Shown: positions 30,623 through 42,839 of the stretch, one piece after another
Position numbering within the stretch: the first letter of the stretch is position 1
Layout: every line of letters starts with the position of its first letter
NCBI RefSeq assembly: GCF_035083965.1
Contig: NC_089722.1
Span: forward strand, 34,333,958 to 34,397,957
Reading direction: 5' to 3'
Source: Branchiostoma lanceolatum
Taxonomy: Eukaryota; Chordata; Leptocardii; Amphioxiformes; Branchiostomatidae
Length of the DNA stretch: 64,000 nt
Position numbers and translations under genes: made by a program
Notes under the pieces: generated by a model
Told to the model about the DNA's origin: nothing
The model's input: only the letters and a program-made list of their open reading frames with translations
Database searches by the model: none

Positions 30623-33600
30623 ATGGCATACCCAGGCGTGCTGTTCTGCTCATTCATGCTGGTGCTTGCTGGAAACTCTGGTAGGTTGGAAATCAGATTT
30701 TTCCTCTTACTTAAGTTATCAAGGTCTTAACATGGATGGAAAAAATCGCTGTGTCATTTTGATTGATTCTGTTATCCTTGGATAAGGACCTTAAAGGTAT
30801 TCTAATCGATGACAATTCTACACATGATGATTTCCGAAGGGCTATATACGTTGGAAGTATTTATTAGCATCTCTCCGCTAAACGGAAACAGAACATTTCA
30901 CATCTATGCTAACTTGGGAGGGTCGGATGATTAAGCACATTCTGATTTAAGTATCTTTATCATTTTTAAATGGCAAGGGCATCGGTCTCTTGGAAGAACA
31001 AACAACAAAGTGCGGCTGATTTGAACACATTCCCCGGTAAAAACTTTCTGTATGTTACAGCATAAAGTAATATTTCAGTACTTAATCACAGAAGAATGTG
31101 TTTCAAACGTTACGACATCAGCAGGAAAGATTGGGAACGTGGGAAAACTGACTAGATAAATCTGTTACTCCAAACAACCTGAGCGGAACATGATCGGGTT
31201 GTGACGCGCTTGTGCGGGAGGGGCCACGTTAGATAACCGTATGTTGGTGTAGTGTGTTTGGGTAGTGTTACATACTCAATATGCACGATAATACATGTAG
31301 CATGCACATATAACTTTTCTCATCAGGCACACTTAACGACAACTTTTAAAAAGTCACTTGTACCGCTGTTTCATCAGGTACTTTGCTTATGACCTATCAC
31401 TCCTAAGCAACTTGTATAACTCCGCCGTATATCTCACATGATCACATGGCAAGAGTAAGGCTGCACCAAGTAATTTTTATGGATGACGTCCTTTGGAGAC
31501 CCTAGATCTAATGCGAGAGCGCGAAAAAAAAACAAGAAGGGCCGAAAAAAACAAGATGCCTAGATTTGAAAAATAATAGTCGACGACACATATTAGGACA
31601 CAAATTGAATGAGAGAACACAGTGTAACAACTAACAATTCTTTTATTCATCATGAAAACAGCAATAATTTGAATAAATCAGCTGAAGTTGAACAGCAGTT
31701 GTTGTCCTGTCCTGTTTCTTTCCATATCCCATTGATTTTGCAGGCCTGCAGAAACATAGTAATACATTAAAAAGGCAAAATTAGTCGGTGATTAACTCTT
31801 CGCATGCATTACTATATTTCTACCTATGCTTTAGAAATCTTAATGAATAATAGCAATTATTCAAGAGCCAAATATGGACCAAAAATGATAGAAATAAAAA
31901 AAAACCCACATATTTCCCCAACAAGTATAAATAACCAGAAACGAATAAATGATCATTATCCATGCAGAATAAATGAATGCATTCATCTTACACTCCCCCT
32001 TCCCAGATTATTTTTTTTTGCACATAGTACTTGATCCAAAACAGACTAAAGAACGGAACTTTTCATACTTCAAAAACAGACTTGGGCCTAGGAGCTTCAG
32101 TTGGGGCAGCTGTATTGTCGACCTCCATGCGGATGAAACACCCGAACTACTTGGTTGCCTGCCCCACCTGCAGGCCGGAGTAAACTTCAATGCCTCTCCC
32201 GATCTTCTCGTCATTGCAGAAGAAATGCACTGTAGCTGATCTTGACAAGACTTGCTTAAAATTGTACGGCTGAAACTCACTCGCCGCTACAAGTCTCTCG
32301 TACAGTTGCGCGAACGTCAGCTCTCCCTGACCGACATCGAGAGCGTACCAATCAACAACAACGTTGCCGTCCTTTTTCACTTTTATGCTCACATATTTAG
32401 CGTCCGAACCCTCATGCTCTGTGGAATTCCACGCCATTTTACTTACTAGTACTCTACTGGTATTTTGACCGTGGTGCACATGTGCACCACCGTTATACGG
32501 CACATGTGTTTATTCATGCATTTCGCGTGACGAGTTTTACGTTAATCTTACGATTTGGTCATAGTTACAGGACGCGGAAATTCTTTTTTTTCTTTTTCTG
32601 GGAACAGACCAAAATCAATGCGCGCGCGGACGTCACCCATAAAAATTACTTGGTGCAGCCTAATAAAGAAGTTTGGAGTGCTTGAAGTGTGTGTGTTTCC
32701 TTCAAGTGCCATCCTGGTAACCACTCACCCCCACCCCCCCACCCCCCCAGTGCTGCTCATTTTGTCCCCTAGGGTTAATGGGCTACTCCTTATTATTGCA
32801 TGAAATACACTGACAAATCAGATATGCAAATAAGAGGATTCTACTGTAGTTTGACAAGCCGCCATCAGGAGCCTCGCGCACACTTCTGAACACGTGATGA
32901 GCACGTGATCCCGCACCTGGACCTGTATGCTATCTTGATATTGCCATTCCTTTCATTTTTGTTTTTCAGTGAGTGGGTATTCTCCGTCTAGTGGATCTGA
33001 AGAGAAAGAGGTAAGGTACACTCTGTATGCAAACATAGTAGTCATAAACTGTGCCCATCTTTCCAAACAGCTCTAAAATCACCTAAAATGTATTCACGCT
33101 ATTGCATGATAACGATCGATCATTAATCTGAGGTAGAAGCGCAGGAGAAGATAACGTTATATCTGGATCGCAACATTTCTGTACCTGCCCTTATGTTGGG
33201 CGCCAAAGTGCAAAGTTGGCGATATCTCAACAACCATTCGGATGTCTGACCTAGAATTTGTGTTCTTGACTTGTTTGATTAACAAAGTAAACAAAAATAA
33301 TCTCAAGTTCAAGTTCGTTTAATTGTCCCCGTGGGAAACGAGGAAATGCGGAACCCGGCTACCGGCGTTGGGTGACTACGTATTTTATGGCCCTGTCAGA
33401 CGCCATTTCTGACGTTTTAGGCGGCCAGGGAAGGTTGCTTCAGACGGCCCGGACGCGCACGATGTGTCCGCGGCTGTTTCGGACAGACCAAACGGACTGG
33501 GACGGGTTCAAACGCACTAATGCGGCGTCCAAACAGTTTATGACGGTTTTATTTTCACAGAGGCAAAGTTATAATACTCTTTAGTATCAAACAAGGCGAG

Positions 33601-35386
33601 GGTGCCACTGTATCAGTCTCACAGTTGAGCTCCTGGTTCCAATTAGCTGCTAACTGGGAGACCCTGGTTCCAGCATGGGCCGGCGGGTACATCTTGGTTG
33701 GGCTGCACCCGTCTTTTGAAAGGGACGTAAAATTGGGGTTCCGTGTTCGAGATGGTGCCTCAAGTATGTTCAAGGGGAAGGGAAAGCAACCCCTTTCTGT
33801 AAAAATATACCCTGCGACTGAAACAGTAAGGAAACTTGCTGCCCTATGTATGTGCTACGTACTAGGCACTACAAGGTGATCAACAACATTAAACAAGGCG
33901 GCCTACAACCACCGCTTCTTGGTCTAACATCATTCCTTTATCCACAGTGCGCGACTACAGTGGAGATGGTCCGTACCTTCCTCATGAAGGACTCCCTGCA
34001 GGAGTTCGTCTCCTCTACCCTGAAGAAAGGCTGCCTCGGCGTCTACTCTAAGGACAAGGACGTATCGGATGCACACGGCTTTGTTAGTTTTGTTGTTTTG
34101 CTATACTTTCAATGTGCCCAGGGATATAGCCTGGATGTCGTTAACAAATGGTGATATTCAGTACCATGGGCATAGCCTGGATCTATAGTAAGCACATAAT
34201 GATATTCAATAGCATGATCTTTGCTTGGATGTAGTAAGCATATAATTGTATTTGATACCATGATTTTAAGTAGTAAATATATGATGATATTCAGTACTAA
34301 TCAGAAGCTTATATGCTTTTGATAATGCTTTAATCTCCAAAGTTATCAAGTATCTAACATTCAATTAAACGTGTTCTAAAATATGTAGCTTAAGAAGTCA
34401 GTCTTGTTGTTGTTGGTGCTGTTGTCGTTGTTTGACTGCTTTTTATGGACCACTTAGTTTTTGTCCGTGTAGTGACTTTTTACCAAATCTAATTTTTCCA
34501 CCCAATATATTATAGTGCGATCAGGAGGTGAAGACAGCCATGTCGGACCTGAACAACTTCCTTTACACCAAGATGCAGTCCAAGGACATGTGTCACCTTC
34601 GCAATCACACAGGTAAAGCTTCACCAAATGTAATGTACATTTTTACATAGGGAGTATATGTTTTGAGTGTCATTAGTTGCTTTTGTCTCATAATCGTTGT
34701 AAGTATTTCATTCAGCTGAGCTCCCCGGCGTCTTGCTATAATGGGATTGTTTTAAAACTCCATATCACTGCTATTAGTGCTTTAGGTAAAAGGTATTGGA
34801 AGGCGGAGCCCATCCCTCTCCTTCCACCGCCTTTACCTCAGCCTGAATCATCAGGTACCGACTTTTACATCTGGGTGGAGTGAAGGAAGTAAATTGTAAA
34901 TACTAATGTCAAACGCGGTGGAAGACGAACGCACATCTTATTTGAAATTGCCCCGTCTACGATCGCGAAAGAAAAGAGCTGTTTAAAGAGGTCAACAAAT
35001 TCCATCCTAACTTATCCACGTTTGCAGACAAAAAGAAAACTACTCTCCTCTTAACATCACAAAAACCACATATTACAGAAAAATTGGGATCGTTCGTCTT
35101 CCACTGTCTCGGAAAAAGAAGTCGAACCCAATAAGTTAGAATTTAGTGTCAGTATTTAGACTAGAATAGTCACATGCTTTATATTGTTACCCATTGTCTG
35201 TCCGTCCTTTCATGTTACATGTACTTGCAATTAGCCTGAGGGCAAGAACTTGCAATAAACTTTCTATAGTCTAAATCTACCCACGTGAAATGACACCACT
35301 ATTTCGGTTGATGGCCTATTTTCGTTTGGATTTCAGGCAATGGAGTCGGCACTGAGAAGGCCCAGCAGAACTCAGTCGTACGTTAA
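30623..35386 (+). CDS. Secreted saposin-like protein, five exons, 119 aa
   Basis: Exons 30623-30680, 32970-33010, 33948-34061, 34516-34612 and 35337-35386 keep phase and sum to 360 nt. The first exon encodes a signal peptide (MAYPGVLFCSFMLVLAGNS). The mature part has a saposin-B-type pattern of four cysteines, C-x27-C-x9-C-x24-C, starting CATTVEMVRTFLM and ending KDMCHLRN. This spacing fits the second to fifth cysteines of the canonical six; the outer pair is missing. Saposin-fold proteins bind lipids or permeabilise membranes; which applies here cannot be told. A related exon set follows at 36087. Intron 1 hosts the TIR element at 31459-32660. Confidence 0.8.
32147..32437 (-). CDS. Uncharacterised 96-aa protein inside a TIR element
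   Basis: ATG at 32437 in a good context (AAAATGG) opens 97 codons starting MAWNSTEHEGSDAKYVSIKV. The product has alternating strand-like and helix-like segments and ends QVGQATK. A 66-nt in-frame upstream extension exists but crosses a palindrome and is less likely. It does not look like a DDE transposase or a Myb-type Harbinger protein, and I do not recognise the fold. A donor-like CTGCAG|GTGGGG inside the last codons and an acceptor TTTCTGCAG near 31750 could splice it to a longer Cys-containing tail; this is speculative. Confidence 0.5.
   Translation of the reverse strand: MAWNSTEHEGSDAKYVSIKVKKDGNVVVDWYALDVGQGELTFAQLYERLVAASEFQPYNFKQVLSRSATVHFFCNDEKIGRGIEVYSGLQVGQATK
32471..32490. promoter_or_regulatory. 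Perfect 20-bp palindrome upstream of the element ORF
   Basis: GTGGTGCACATGTGCACCAC is fully self-complementary, centred on an E-box-like CACATGTG. It begins 34 bp before the ORF's ATG (on the minus strand). Confidence 0.6.
33610..33880 (+). repeat. tRNA-derived SINE, third copy of the 13436 family
   Basis: GAGCTCCTGGTTCCAATTAG, GAGACCCTGGTTCCAGCATG, GTGTTCGAGATGGTGCCTCA, AAAATATACCCTGCGACTG and TAGGCACTACAAGG are in the same order as at 13436 and 16645. It lies in saposin intron 2. Confidence 0.75.
34770..34885 (-). repeat. SINE fragment, reverse copy of the 14178 family body
   Basis: The complement reads CTTCACTCCACCCAGATGTA followed by GGTGGAAGGAGAGGGATGGG, matching 14285-14365. It lies in saposin intron 4. 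Confidence 0.65.
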
Positions 35387-36086
35387 TTAAGGGTCAATGA
35401 CCCGCCCCGAGGTGTACAAACTGACCCATATAAGACAGACAAATTCCTGTACAATACATAGATTCTTTATTTAGTACTATACATCTAAAATCAATCCGGT
35501 AACTTGTCTTATTGTTGTGGACACGTACGGTAGACTTCATATCGGGCGGTATAATTGTAGATCTCTGTTCAATTTTCACAATTCCTGACGCCCGGTTGTT
35601 AAACGCTTAGTCTTCGACGAAAAACTGTGGTACTCAGCTCCGTCCATGACGATCGGAACGGGTTCCAATGGCGGGCCAAGGCGAAATTTGTCGTTCCACT
35701 TACGGGGGTGTGAAAAATATTGTTTTTAGTCATTCCATTTAGATTTCACTTTAATTGAAAGTTGTTCCTTTGTAATGTATTTTAAGACGGTTTTGTTAAT
35801 TTTAAGACGATAAAGGTTTTTTAAAACAATGTTAAGAAAAAGATTCATAAAAAAGATACCCCCCTACAAAATGGAACGGTTGTGTTATGACGTCATAAGT
35901 GGTGTGTTATGGCCCGGTTGTGTTATGGCCCCATAACACATGGGCAATGGAGGCTTCTGATTGGTCGACGCCATCTGGCTATGTGATAACACCGTTTAAT
36001 ACCTCGTGTTTCTCTTTTTTTTCGGATACACTTCTTGTTATCGAAGCTGTTAAATATTTTTGTCCATTACTTTCTCGTGAAACCAG

Positions 36087-39000
36087 GTCGGTGCTATTTG
36101 CCTCACCGTCGTGTCCTTCGCCGAGTATGTGCTGGAGAATCACCGTGTAAGTTGGATTTCTTTTAAATATTCGCAAACCGTTTAAGTCTCCTTCTTAAGA
36201 GGAAACTGGTGACAGTTCTAGTAGGTGTAGCCAGGGGGCGCTTTTGATCCATGAGAATGGGACATCTTTGCTAGGAGACGATTACCTCGTCTCTTGACCA
36301 GATGAGTACAGTTCTAGTGAAGATTGCTAGGTGATCCATGAACATGGCGGCTTTATGGTATACACAATGGGACTTCTCCTTGGTGTTGAATACATATCTG
36401 TCCTTGGTACTGAACACCACACTTTTTAGACCTTTTATGACGTGTATGAGCAAACTGACCGAAAAGGGAGGGAATAAACACCCGATGTCATTTGCGTAGC
36501 GTGTGTAGTCCAGTGCCTCTGGACCAAGAAGCCGTGAGTTCGAACCCCGGCTGTGTCCCTCACCCGACATGCACGCTACTATACTGGGAAGTGTTGCAGT
36601 CCTTAGAACGGGCGTTAAGCCGTGGCCCGCTTTTCATTGTGATTGTGAAAAAGAGCTAGAGGAATTTCTCCCGTGCGTACTATGAACCTGTAAATGCTGT
36701 ACATAACGTCTGTCTTCTCTGTCACGACCAGTGGAAGACTAGCTCTTCATTAAACTAAACTGGTTCGAGATCACTTTCACTGTCTCCCCTCACTCCTCAG
36801 GAAGACGACAATATGTTTTTTCTACCACCAAAAACCATTTAATGTATACTCATCTCACACAAAAAAAGCACAAAAAGATTAAGTAAATATTGACAATAAA
36901 GGTAAACGTCACCGGCTTTGAATTTGTACATAACTTGAGATATTGTATTTTAATCGAAATAGAATAGGATATGAACGCCATTTTGAATTAGAATGTAAAT
37001 TATACAACGAAGAGAGAGCTGCACTTTATAGACTGATACAATGTTTCCTTACTTCATACATCAATGGAATATAGAGACAAATCTATATTTGTAATGAGTT
37101 AAGACAAACATTTGATTTTGAAAAATATATGTTCTTACATTTTGGTTATTAGAAGAAGAAGAAGGAGAACTTTATAGCACGGCAATTGTAACTGGTACAA
37201 TGTACGGCACCTTACGCACATGACAGTTGAACTATTGCTAATAGCTAACAAATATAAAGAACTAATCTAATCTATGACAAACAGTGGAAATAAGAAGTGG
37301 AATTCGCTAAGATTATAATTCTTGTGGAAACTGGACAAGTTATGCAAGGTCATGTATTTATAAACTATTTCTATGATGAAACGTGTATATTAAAGGTCTT
37401 CATTCATTATTCATTCACCATAGGAGTTTATTGCCAGCGCCACCGCAGGCTTCTGCACTTACATCCCCCTGCCTTCCTTCCAGTCCTCGGTAAGTGTTCA
37501 CGTGCAGAGGCAGACATTATTACAGGTTTGCGTAGCAAAACCTTTGTTGGATCCGTTGGCATGTGTGGTGGCCGCCATCTTGATTTTGTGACGTCGCAGG
37601 GTAGCCATACCATTTCATTGGAAGGGGTGTTTTGGGGGGTTGTTAGCGTTCTCTCTATGTTTAACAAATCGGCACACAACTATCACACATTCAGCCCAAA
37701 TAAAAGAAAATTCAATACCAATTCATATTCATAAAAAGACCCCGTAATTGCTAAACTAACATAGCAAACCTGAAGTACATATGTTCATTGGAACCCGTAG
37801 CATGAGAAGCACTGAAACAAGACCCCGAATATACTCACCCGAATCTACCAGAAATTCACACGGGTATTCTAAATAACCATGCAAAGAAAGCAGGGGTCGA
37901 CCAGGCAAACTCCAGCTAGCTCTAGTAAACAACCCCTACCTTTGACCCCAGTTTTCTCCTGTATCCATCCACAGGATCCAACCACTCACATCTGTCCTCA
38001 CGCCAACTAGACTGGCGAACTGACTGACTGAATGTTGACAAAAATGGGAAATCTTTGACCCCACCTGTTACTTTTAACTCGAAATGTCTCCTGATTGGGC
38101 CTCGATTTCAAGGAAAAGAAGGAATTTTTTAAGGATTTTGAAGAAGCACAACGCTACTCGGCCATTATAACCTTTCTAATCTCATTAGAAAATCTTTGGA
38201 GAAGGCTAACAGCGTAACTAAACACGGGAAATGTCGGTTTGTCGTATTTTGGTGTGTTTGTTTGTGACAGCGGTGTGCGTCCGCACTTTCGCAATTGACA
38301 TTCGGATGCTAGGAAACTTACAGGAAGTTCTGGTCATAGCTGCCAGAAAGGTGACAAGAAATAGAATCAACCCGAGTCCAGAGTTTTCCCCGGGCGCCTC
38401 TTGCAGTGTTTTAACCATAGGCACTTAAAGGAAACTCAAGCAATATTAGGGCCCGAAAATCGGATTTTTAAAGTCAATTTATTTAGACATTTCTATCCAT
38501 GATTAATTCAAACAGCACTATCACAATGTATAGCGACGTCCATGATGCAAAACTATGACGTCGTTGTGATGTGAGAACTGAAAATCGTCGCCGGAGCTTT
38601 TGTAGGCTCGCGAAACTAAGGGGATCATTCCACGGCAAGTTTTTGTGCAGGTTTAAAATGCTAAAAGTATGAAGTTATTGCGCAAATGTGCTAAACAGTG
38701 TTAGCAAATGTTACTTCCAAAAAGATTTCAGCATTTTATTTCATTTCCATTTTTTGCCCTAATATTGTTTTGGTTGCCTTTAAGGCAGCTCAGGGGATTA
38801 ACCTGAGCAAGAAATGAAGTAAGACAAAAACTCATTCAATGAGGTATCAGATGCCGTGGTTACTTTTACTGACTGTTTCAGATTGCTCCGAAAAGACATC
38901 AATATCTGGAAAATGTAAACAAGGGAACGTGTATACTACCTGAACCTCAGTGTACATACCAAGAGAAAGGGCTACTGAGGTGTTTTTGTTTGGTTGGTAA

Positions 39001-39145
39001 AAGTTTTATCATTCATAACACTAACTTGCATATCCTCCGTCCACAGTGCACTGAATTGGTAATCGACTTCATGGTCGATCTTCTCAAGGATATCCAGATG
39101 GACCTGAACCCAGAAGCTGTCTGCAATGCCAACCAATTCTACTAA
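36087..39145 (+). CDS. Second saposin-like exon set, start not found
   Basis: Exons 36087-36146, 37424-37489 and 39047-39145 are all phase 0 with good acceptors and donors. They encode VGAICLTVVSFAEYVLENHR, then EFIASATAGFCTYIPLPSFQ, then CTELVIDFMVDLLKDIQMDL and a C-terminus ending NANQFY before TAA. The cysteine spacing is C-x25-C-x11-C-x24-C, a saposin-B domain lacking the outer pair. PEAVC before the end is a family hallmark. As in the upstream gene, an exon starts exactly at the third-position cysteine. No signal-peptide exon is visible between 35387 and 36086. It may be a paralogue with a missed first exon or alternative 3' exons of the upstream gene. AATAAA lies at 39707. Confidence 0.7.
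36215..36470. repeat. Interspersed repeat with two CAGTTCTAGT modules, copy 1
   Basis: GAAACTGGTGACAGTTCTAG, GATCCATGAGAATGGGACAT, GAGACGATTACC, GGTGTTGAATACATATCTG and CCGAAAAGGGAGGGAATAAA occur in the same order as at 41440-41805. It lies between the first two exons of the second saposin set. Confidence 0.75.
36486..36740 (+). repeat. tRNA-derived SINE-like element
   Basis: GTGTGTAGTCCAGTGCCTCT is followed by GAGTTCGAACCCCGG (B-box-like). The tail is not shared with the other SINEs here. Confidence 0.5.
38429..38779. mobile_element. Kolobok/piggyBac-like MITE (351 bp), TSD TTAA, copy 2
   Basis: Ends AGGAAACTCAAGCAATATTA and an inverted TAATATTGTTTTGGTTGCCT. TTAA lies on both sides (38425-38428 and 38780-38783). 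It is homologous along its whole length to 25202-25556. Last intron of the second saposin set. Confidence 0.82.
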
Positions 39146-39727
39146 GCGGCGCTTTTGACGCATGTAGTCGGCAAAATGTCAACTTGGCAGAAGTTAGTGT
39201 AAGGAGCCTACCAAGAATATGTAAAAGAACATCTAGTCAATCACTTCTGTGTCCATAAAGTTGACAATACGTGATTCTGAATGTGTAAGCATGTACTTAA
39301 TGAGTATATGTAGTATACTTTATCTCTATTAACTACCCAAACTTAATCCTAGGCTAATATTGAATCGAAGAAAAGGTCAGGTAATTAGAATTATCTATAT
39401 ATATCCACATATCTATAGGCCCAATAGTAGAGGTATATAAATGTAAGTAAACTTTATTCGCTGTGTAGCCTATATTCATTGCTTTTAAAAAGGCATTATT
39501 GAGGGCATTTGTTGAATGCTACAAGTAACATCTCTTATTTGTGTTGCTTTCTGCTTTAAAAACGGTTCAGCAACAACCAAGCGGATGCTCCGATATAGCA
39601 CATATAAAATACCTTATGTTGCTCACAATTTTAGACGTGATCACGGTTGGAATTGAAATTAATTTTCTTGGTGGAAAATTATTGTTCCGATATTTGTCAT
39701 TGCAACAATAAAACAATTCAGGGGATA

Positions 39728-39905
39728 CAGTGGCGAGGTGGTCTTGTGGTTAGGACTGCTGATTTGAAATCTTAAGTTCAGGGTTCGAATCCATAGCAGG
39801 CCTCAATGTTGTGCGCTTGGGAAAGGCACTTAACACCTATTACCTCACTCGAGTAAGGTGAAAATGAGTACCTAGCTTTTGTTAAGGTCATCGTCTTGGA
39901 TGTCC
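39728..39905 (+). repeat. tRNA-derived SINE, third head type
   Basis: GGCGAGGTGGTCTTGTGGTT and GGGTTCGAATCC are A- and B-box-like. The body GGAAAGGCACTTAACACC..TTACCTCACTCG resembles the conserved domain of the SINEs at 14178 and 23227. Confidence 0.7.
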
Positions 39906-40749
39906 CGTGTTTGAAGAGAGCCACACTTGGAGAATGTAAAAAAATCCACCGCATTTATTGAAAAGAGTAGAGTTCCGTCCCTCTCAAGCGTTTAAACATG
40001 GTACTGAAGTGCCGACTGGCGATCCGTGACAGTACTGCAACCATGAAACTTTCGACAATTCCAAGTCTGAAGTACCGCCACGAATAACTAGTCTGCGCTT
40101 TAGTACCATGAATTAACGCTTCAGGGTCAGTCTTGGCTGTTATCAAAGAAAGCGTTATTCTAACCTTTATCAAGATCCCGTTACTGTTTAGGTTTGATTT
40201 ATCTTAGGCCTCGGCAAGAAAAATGTATAGATGACATCTTCTGCAGACGACAAATATATTTTTTTCTATATGAAGTAAAAACTAATAAAAATATAAAGCA
40301 ATATGGGAGCAGATGTCATCCATACATAAATCTTAAAATGTACGTGCTGTGACCATGGTATCACTCATAGTGGATCAAACTTAACAGTCCTGTCTTACGC
40401 AGCTTGAACTAACTGTACAAGTCTCGTGTGTTACGCCTAAATGCGATTTATAGGCTATGCGAAACAAACAAACAATGCTCTGTTACTATAACCAAGGGGC
40501 CCGGTTACACCTGGTAGGGGTCGTGCTAAGTCGTGTTACGTTCTTTTTACAAGAGGTACACTGCAGTCGGTTTTGAATTTTTTTTAAAGATCAGAATGCT
40601 AAGATATAACATAGCATAAGATAGAAATATATCAAGTGAAGTAAGGATTGCTATATGACGCTTCTGATCCGTGAGGATGCAGCACACACAAACACGCCTA
40701 TCCTTGGTGTAGAACACTACAACAGGTAAGTTCATGAACCCACCTGGTC

Positions 40750-40985
40750 AGACAGATACACACGCACGCACTCACTCACACGCACTCACTCACACGAGCG
40801 AACTCACTCACACACACACACACACACACTCACTCACACGCATTCACTCACACGCACTCACACGAGCGAACTCATTCACACACGCACTCACTCACACGCA
40901 CTCACTCACACGCACTCACTCACACGAACTCACTCACACGAACTCACTGACACATACTCACTCACACGAACTCACTCACACGTAA
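40750..40985. repeat. CACACGCACTCACT-type low-complexity array
   Basis: Irregular array of ACTC and ACAC units; the long THTHSLT-like plus-strand frame here is an artefact. Confidence 0.9.
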
Positions 40986-41007
40986 GCGCACCCATATGCG
41001 CGCCTAA

Positions 41008-41392
41008 TGCCATGTTGATTTGATTATTCGGATGACATCCTCTGGGAACCCAAAAACTCATGCGAGCGTGTGAATAAAAAGAAGTTTGGAAAAAAAATTG
41101 CCTTCATTATGAAATCTAAGTGGTCAGGAAGGTTGAACAAATGACTTAACACGCAGAGTATGGTCTGCCGAGTAATAGAGTCTTCTTTTTTCTTTCACAT
41201 TTTCTTCTTTGACTTTGGGGTTTCCTTTGGCATACCTCGACATTGCTATCCGTTTCCTACACGTCTTTTTGCAATTCACAGGATATATTCATATGCTATT
41301 TTGCAGGTGCTTTGTACGATTTACAGTAGTTGGAAACGGACGAAAATCGATGCACGCGCAGATGTTATCCATATAATCAAATCAACATGACC
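41008..41392. mobile_element. Harbinger-like TIR element (385 bp), TSD TAA
   Basis: CATGTTGATTTGATTAT at the left is inverted at the right (ATAATCAAATCAACATG), with GATGACATCC/GATGTTATCC next inward. TAA lies at 41005-41007 and 41393-41395. Related to 58471-59160 and, by its GGATGACGTCC-like motif, to 31459-32660. Confidence 0.8.
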
Positions 41393-41439
41393 TAATGTAG
41401 GTTTAAAGCACACAAACATACAGCAAAATGGTTCTTAAC

Positions 41440-41805
41440 AGGAAACTGATGGCAGTTCTAGTAGGTATTGCCAGGGGACGCTTTTGATCCATGAGAATGG
41501 GGCATCTTTGCTTGGAGACGATTACCTTGTCTCTTGACCAGATGAGTGCAGTTCTAGTGAGGATTGCTAGGGGACGTTTATGATCCATGAACATGGTGGC
41601 TTTATGGTATACACAGCGGGACTTTTCTTTGGTGTTGAATACATATCTGTCCTTGGTGCTGAACACCGCACTTTTTAGACTCACCAATTCACCTGTTGGT
41701 GGTTCTGCAATTCGCGATTTTCCCAGTTTCTAAGACTGTTATTTTACATCTTTGATGACATGTATGAGCAAACTGACCGAAAAGGGAGGGAATAAACACC
41801 CGATG
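41440..41805. repeat. Interspersed repeat with CAGTTCTAGT modules, copy 2
   Basis: Same order of blocks as 36215-36470, with about 85 bp extra between CACTTTTTAGAC and CATGTATGAGCAAACTG. Confidence 0.75.
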
Positions 41806-42839
41806 GCATGGGCTTTCGAGTCTTCCCAGGCTTTGAAGTCTTTCTTACTATATATGGAAAACGATAGGCGGGGCATATAGCTTCATATACGTGAATGCTG
41901 ACTTTTTTTTTTGGGATCAATTGTAGCGGAAAAACAGGCAAACTTTAATTTCTTCGTTGATAGAAATGACTTGTGAAGTTCTTATTGCCATATATATCCC
42001 TAGCCTTCTTATAATGCACTATAGCAGTTGAAGCTCAACTTGAAGTCCCAAGCCACCCGGGTGTCCCAAATTGACTTCGCCGGACAGACAAGCTGTCGTT
42101 GGACTATGCCACTCTACTTTTAGGAATGGGATATCTGCCGGTAATGCTGCAGTGCCTGGATATACTACCAGATGGCCCAAGATTGCCATGTTGTTTGGGG
42201 ACCTCAAGAACTACCCACGCAGTGCAATAAATAAAGTCATAGAAATGATCCTGTTGATATTTTCTAAAGGATTATATTCTTATATTCATGAAAACATAAA
42301 GAGCACACTCACAAAGACTGGTCTCCTCCCACATGGATCTTAACTGTTTCTCCTTTTCCACTAACATTTTCATGTACTAAGCATAACATTAAGAATACAA
42401 AATATAAACCATCATGATTTAGTTGTTTAGTTGTTAGTAAGTGACCATATACAATTGATATCTGTGGTCTCTCAACATATACTTGTATACAAAATCAAGA
42501 AAGCGTCGACATCAATTTTCATCACTGTGTGCTCGTAGGTGCGTTTTGAAAGCTATTATTGCCCAATTAAATGAATACTAGCACTGTTGCCTTAATTTTT
42601 CAAATTAGGTCCGTACTTGCAAAATCGGTGTCTGGGAATGTTTCACCTGCCCTAAATTACATATGTTAGACGTAATGAAGTCCTATTATTTAGAAAATAA
42701 CTGGACTTATAGAATTTCCTCGTTGATTGTACTAATAAAGTCCTCATTCGGATACTTTGTATGTAGCTGTGTACCTGATATGCTGAATATTATGTTCAGT
42801 TATCCTCTTTGAAAGAATGAACAAAATGCTCCTGTTTTT

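Larger units (their letters stand above)
31459..32660. mobile_element. 1.2-kb TIR element with TAA duplication, carrying a small ORF
   Basis: Ends GGCTGCACCAAGTAATTTTT and complement form 33-bp inverted repeats with one mismatch. TAA lies at 31456-31458 and 32661-32663, consistent with PIF/Harbinger-type 3-bp duplication. Relatives with similar GATGACATCC termini lie at 41008 and 58471. The interior is largely AT-rich but carries one ORF on the minus strand. It lies in intron 1 of the saposin-like gene. Confidence 0.85.

Noticed and set aside
37560..37610. YY1-like CCGCCATCTTG followed by TGACGTC, resembling the EIF3C promoter
   Set aside because: Lies in an intron of the second saposin set with no nearby start of transcription; probably part of a dispersed repeat.
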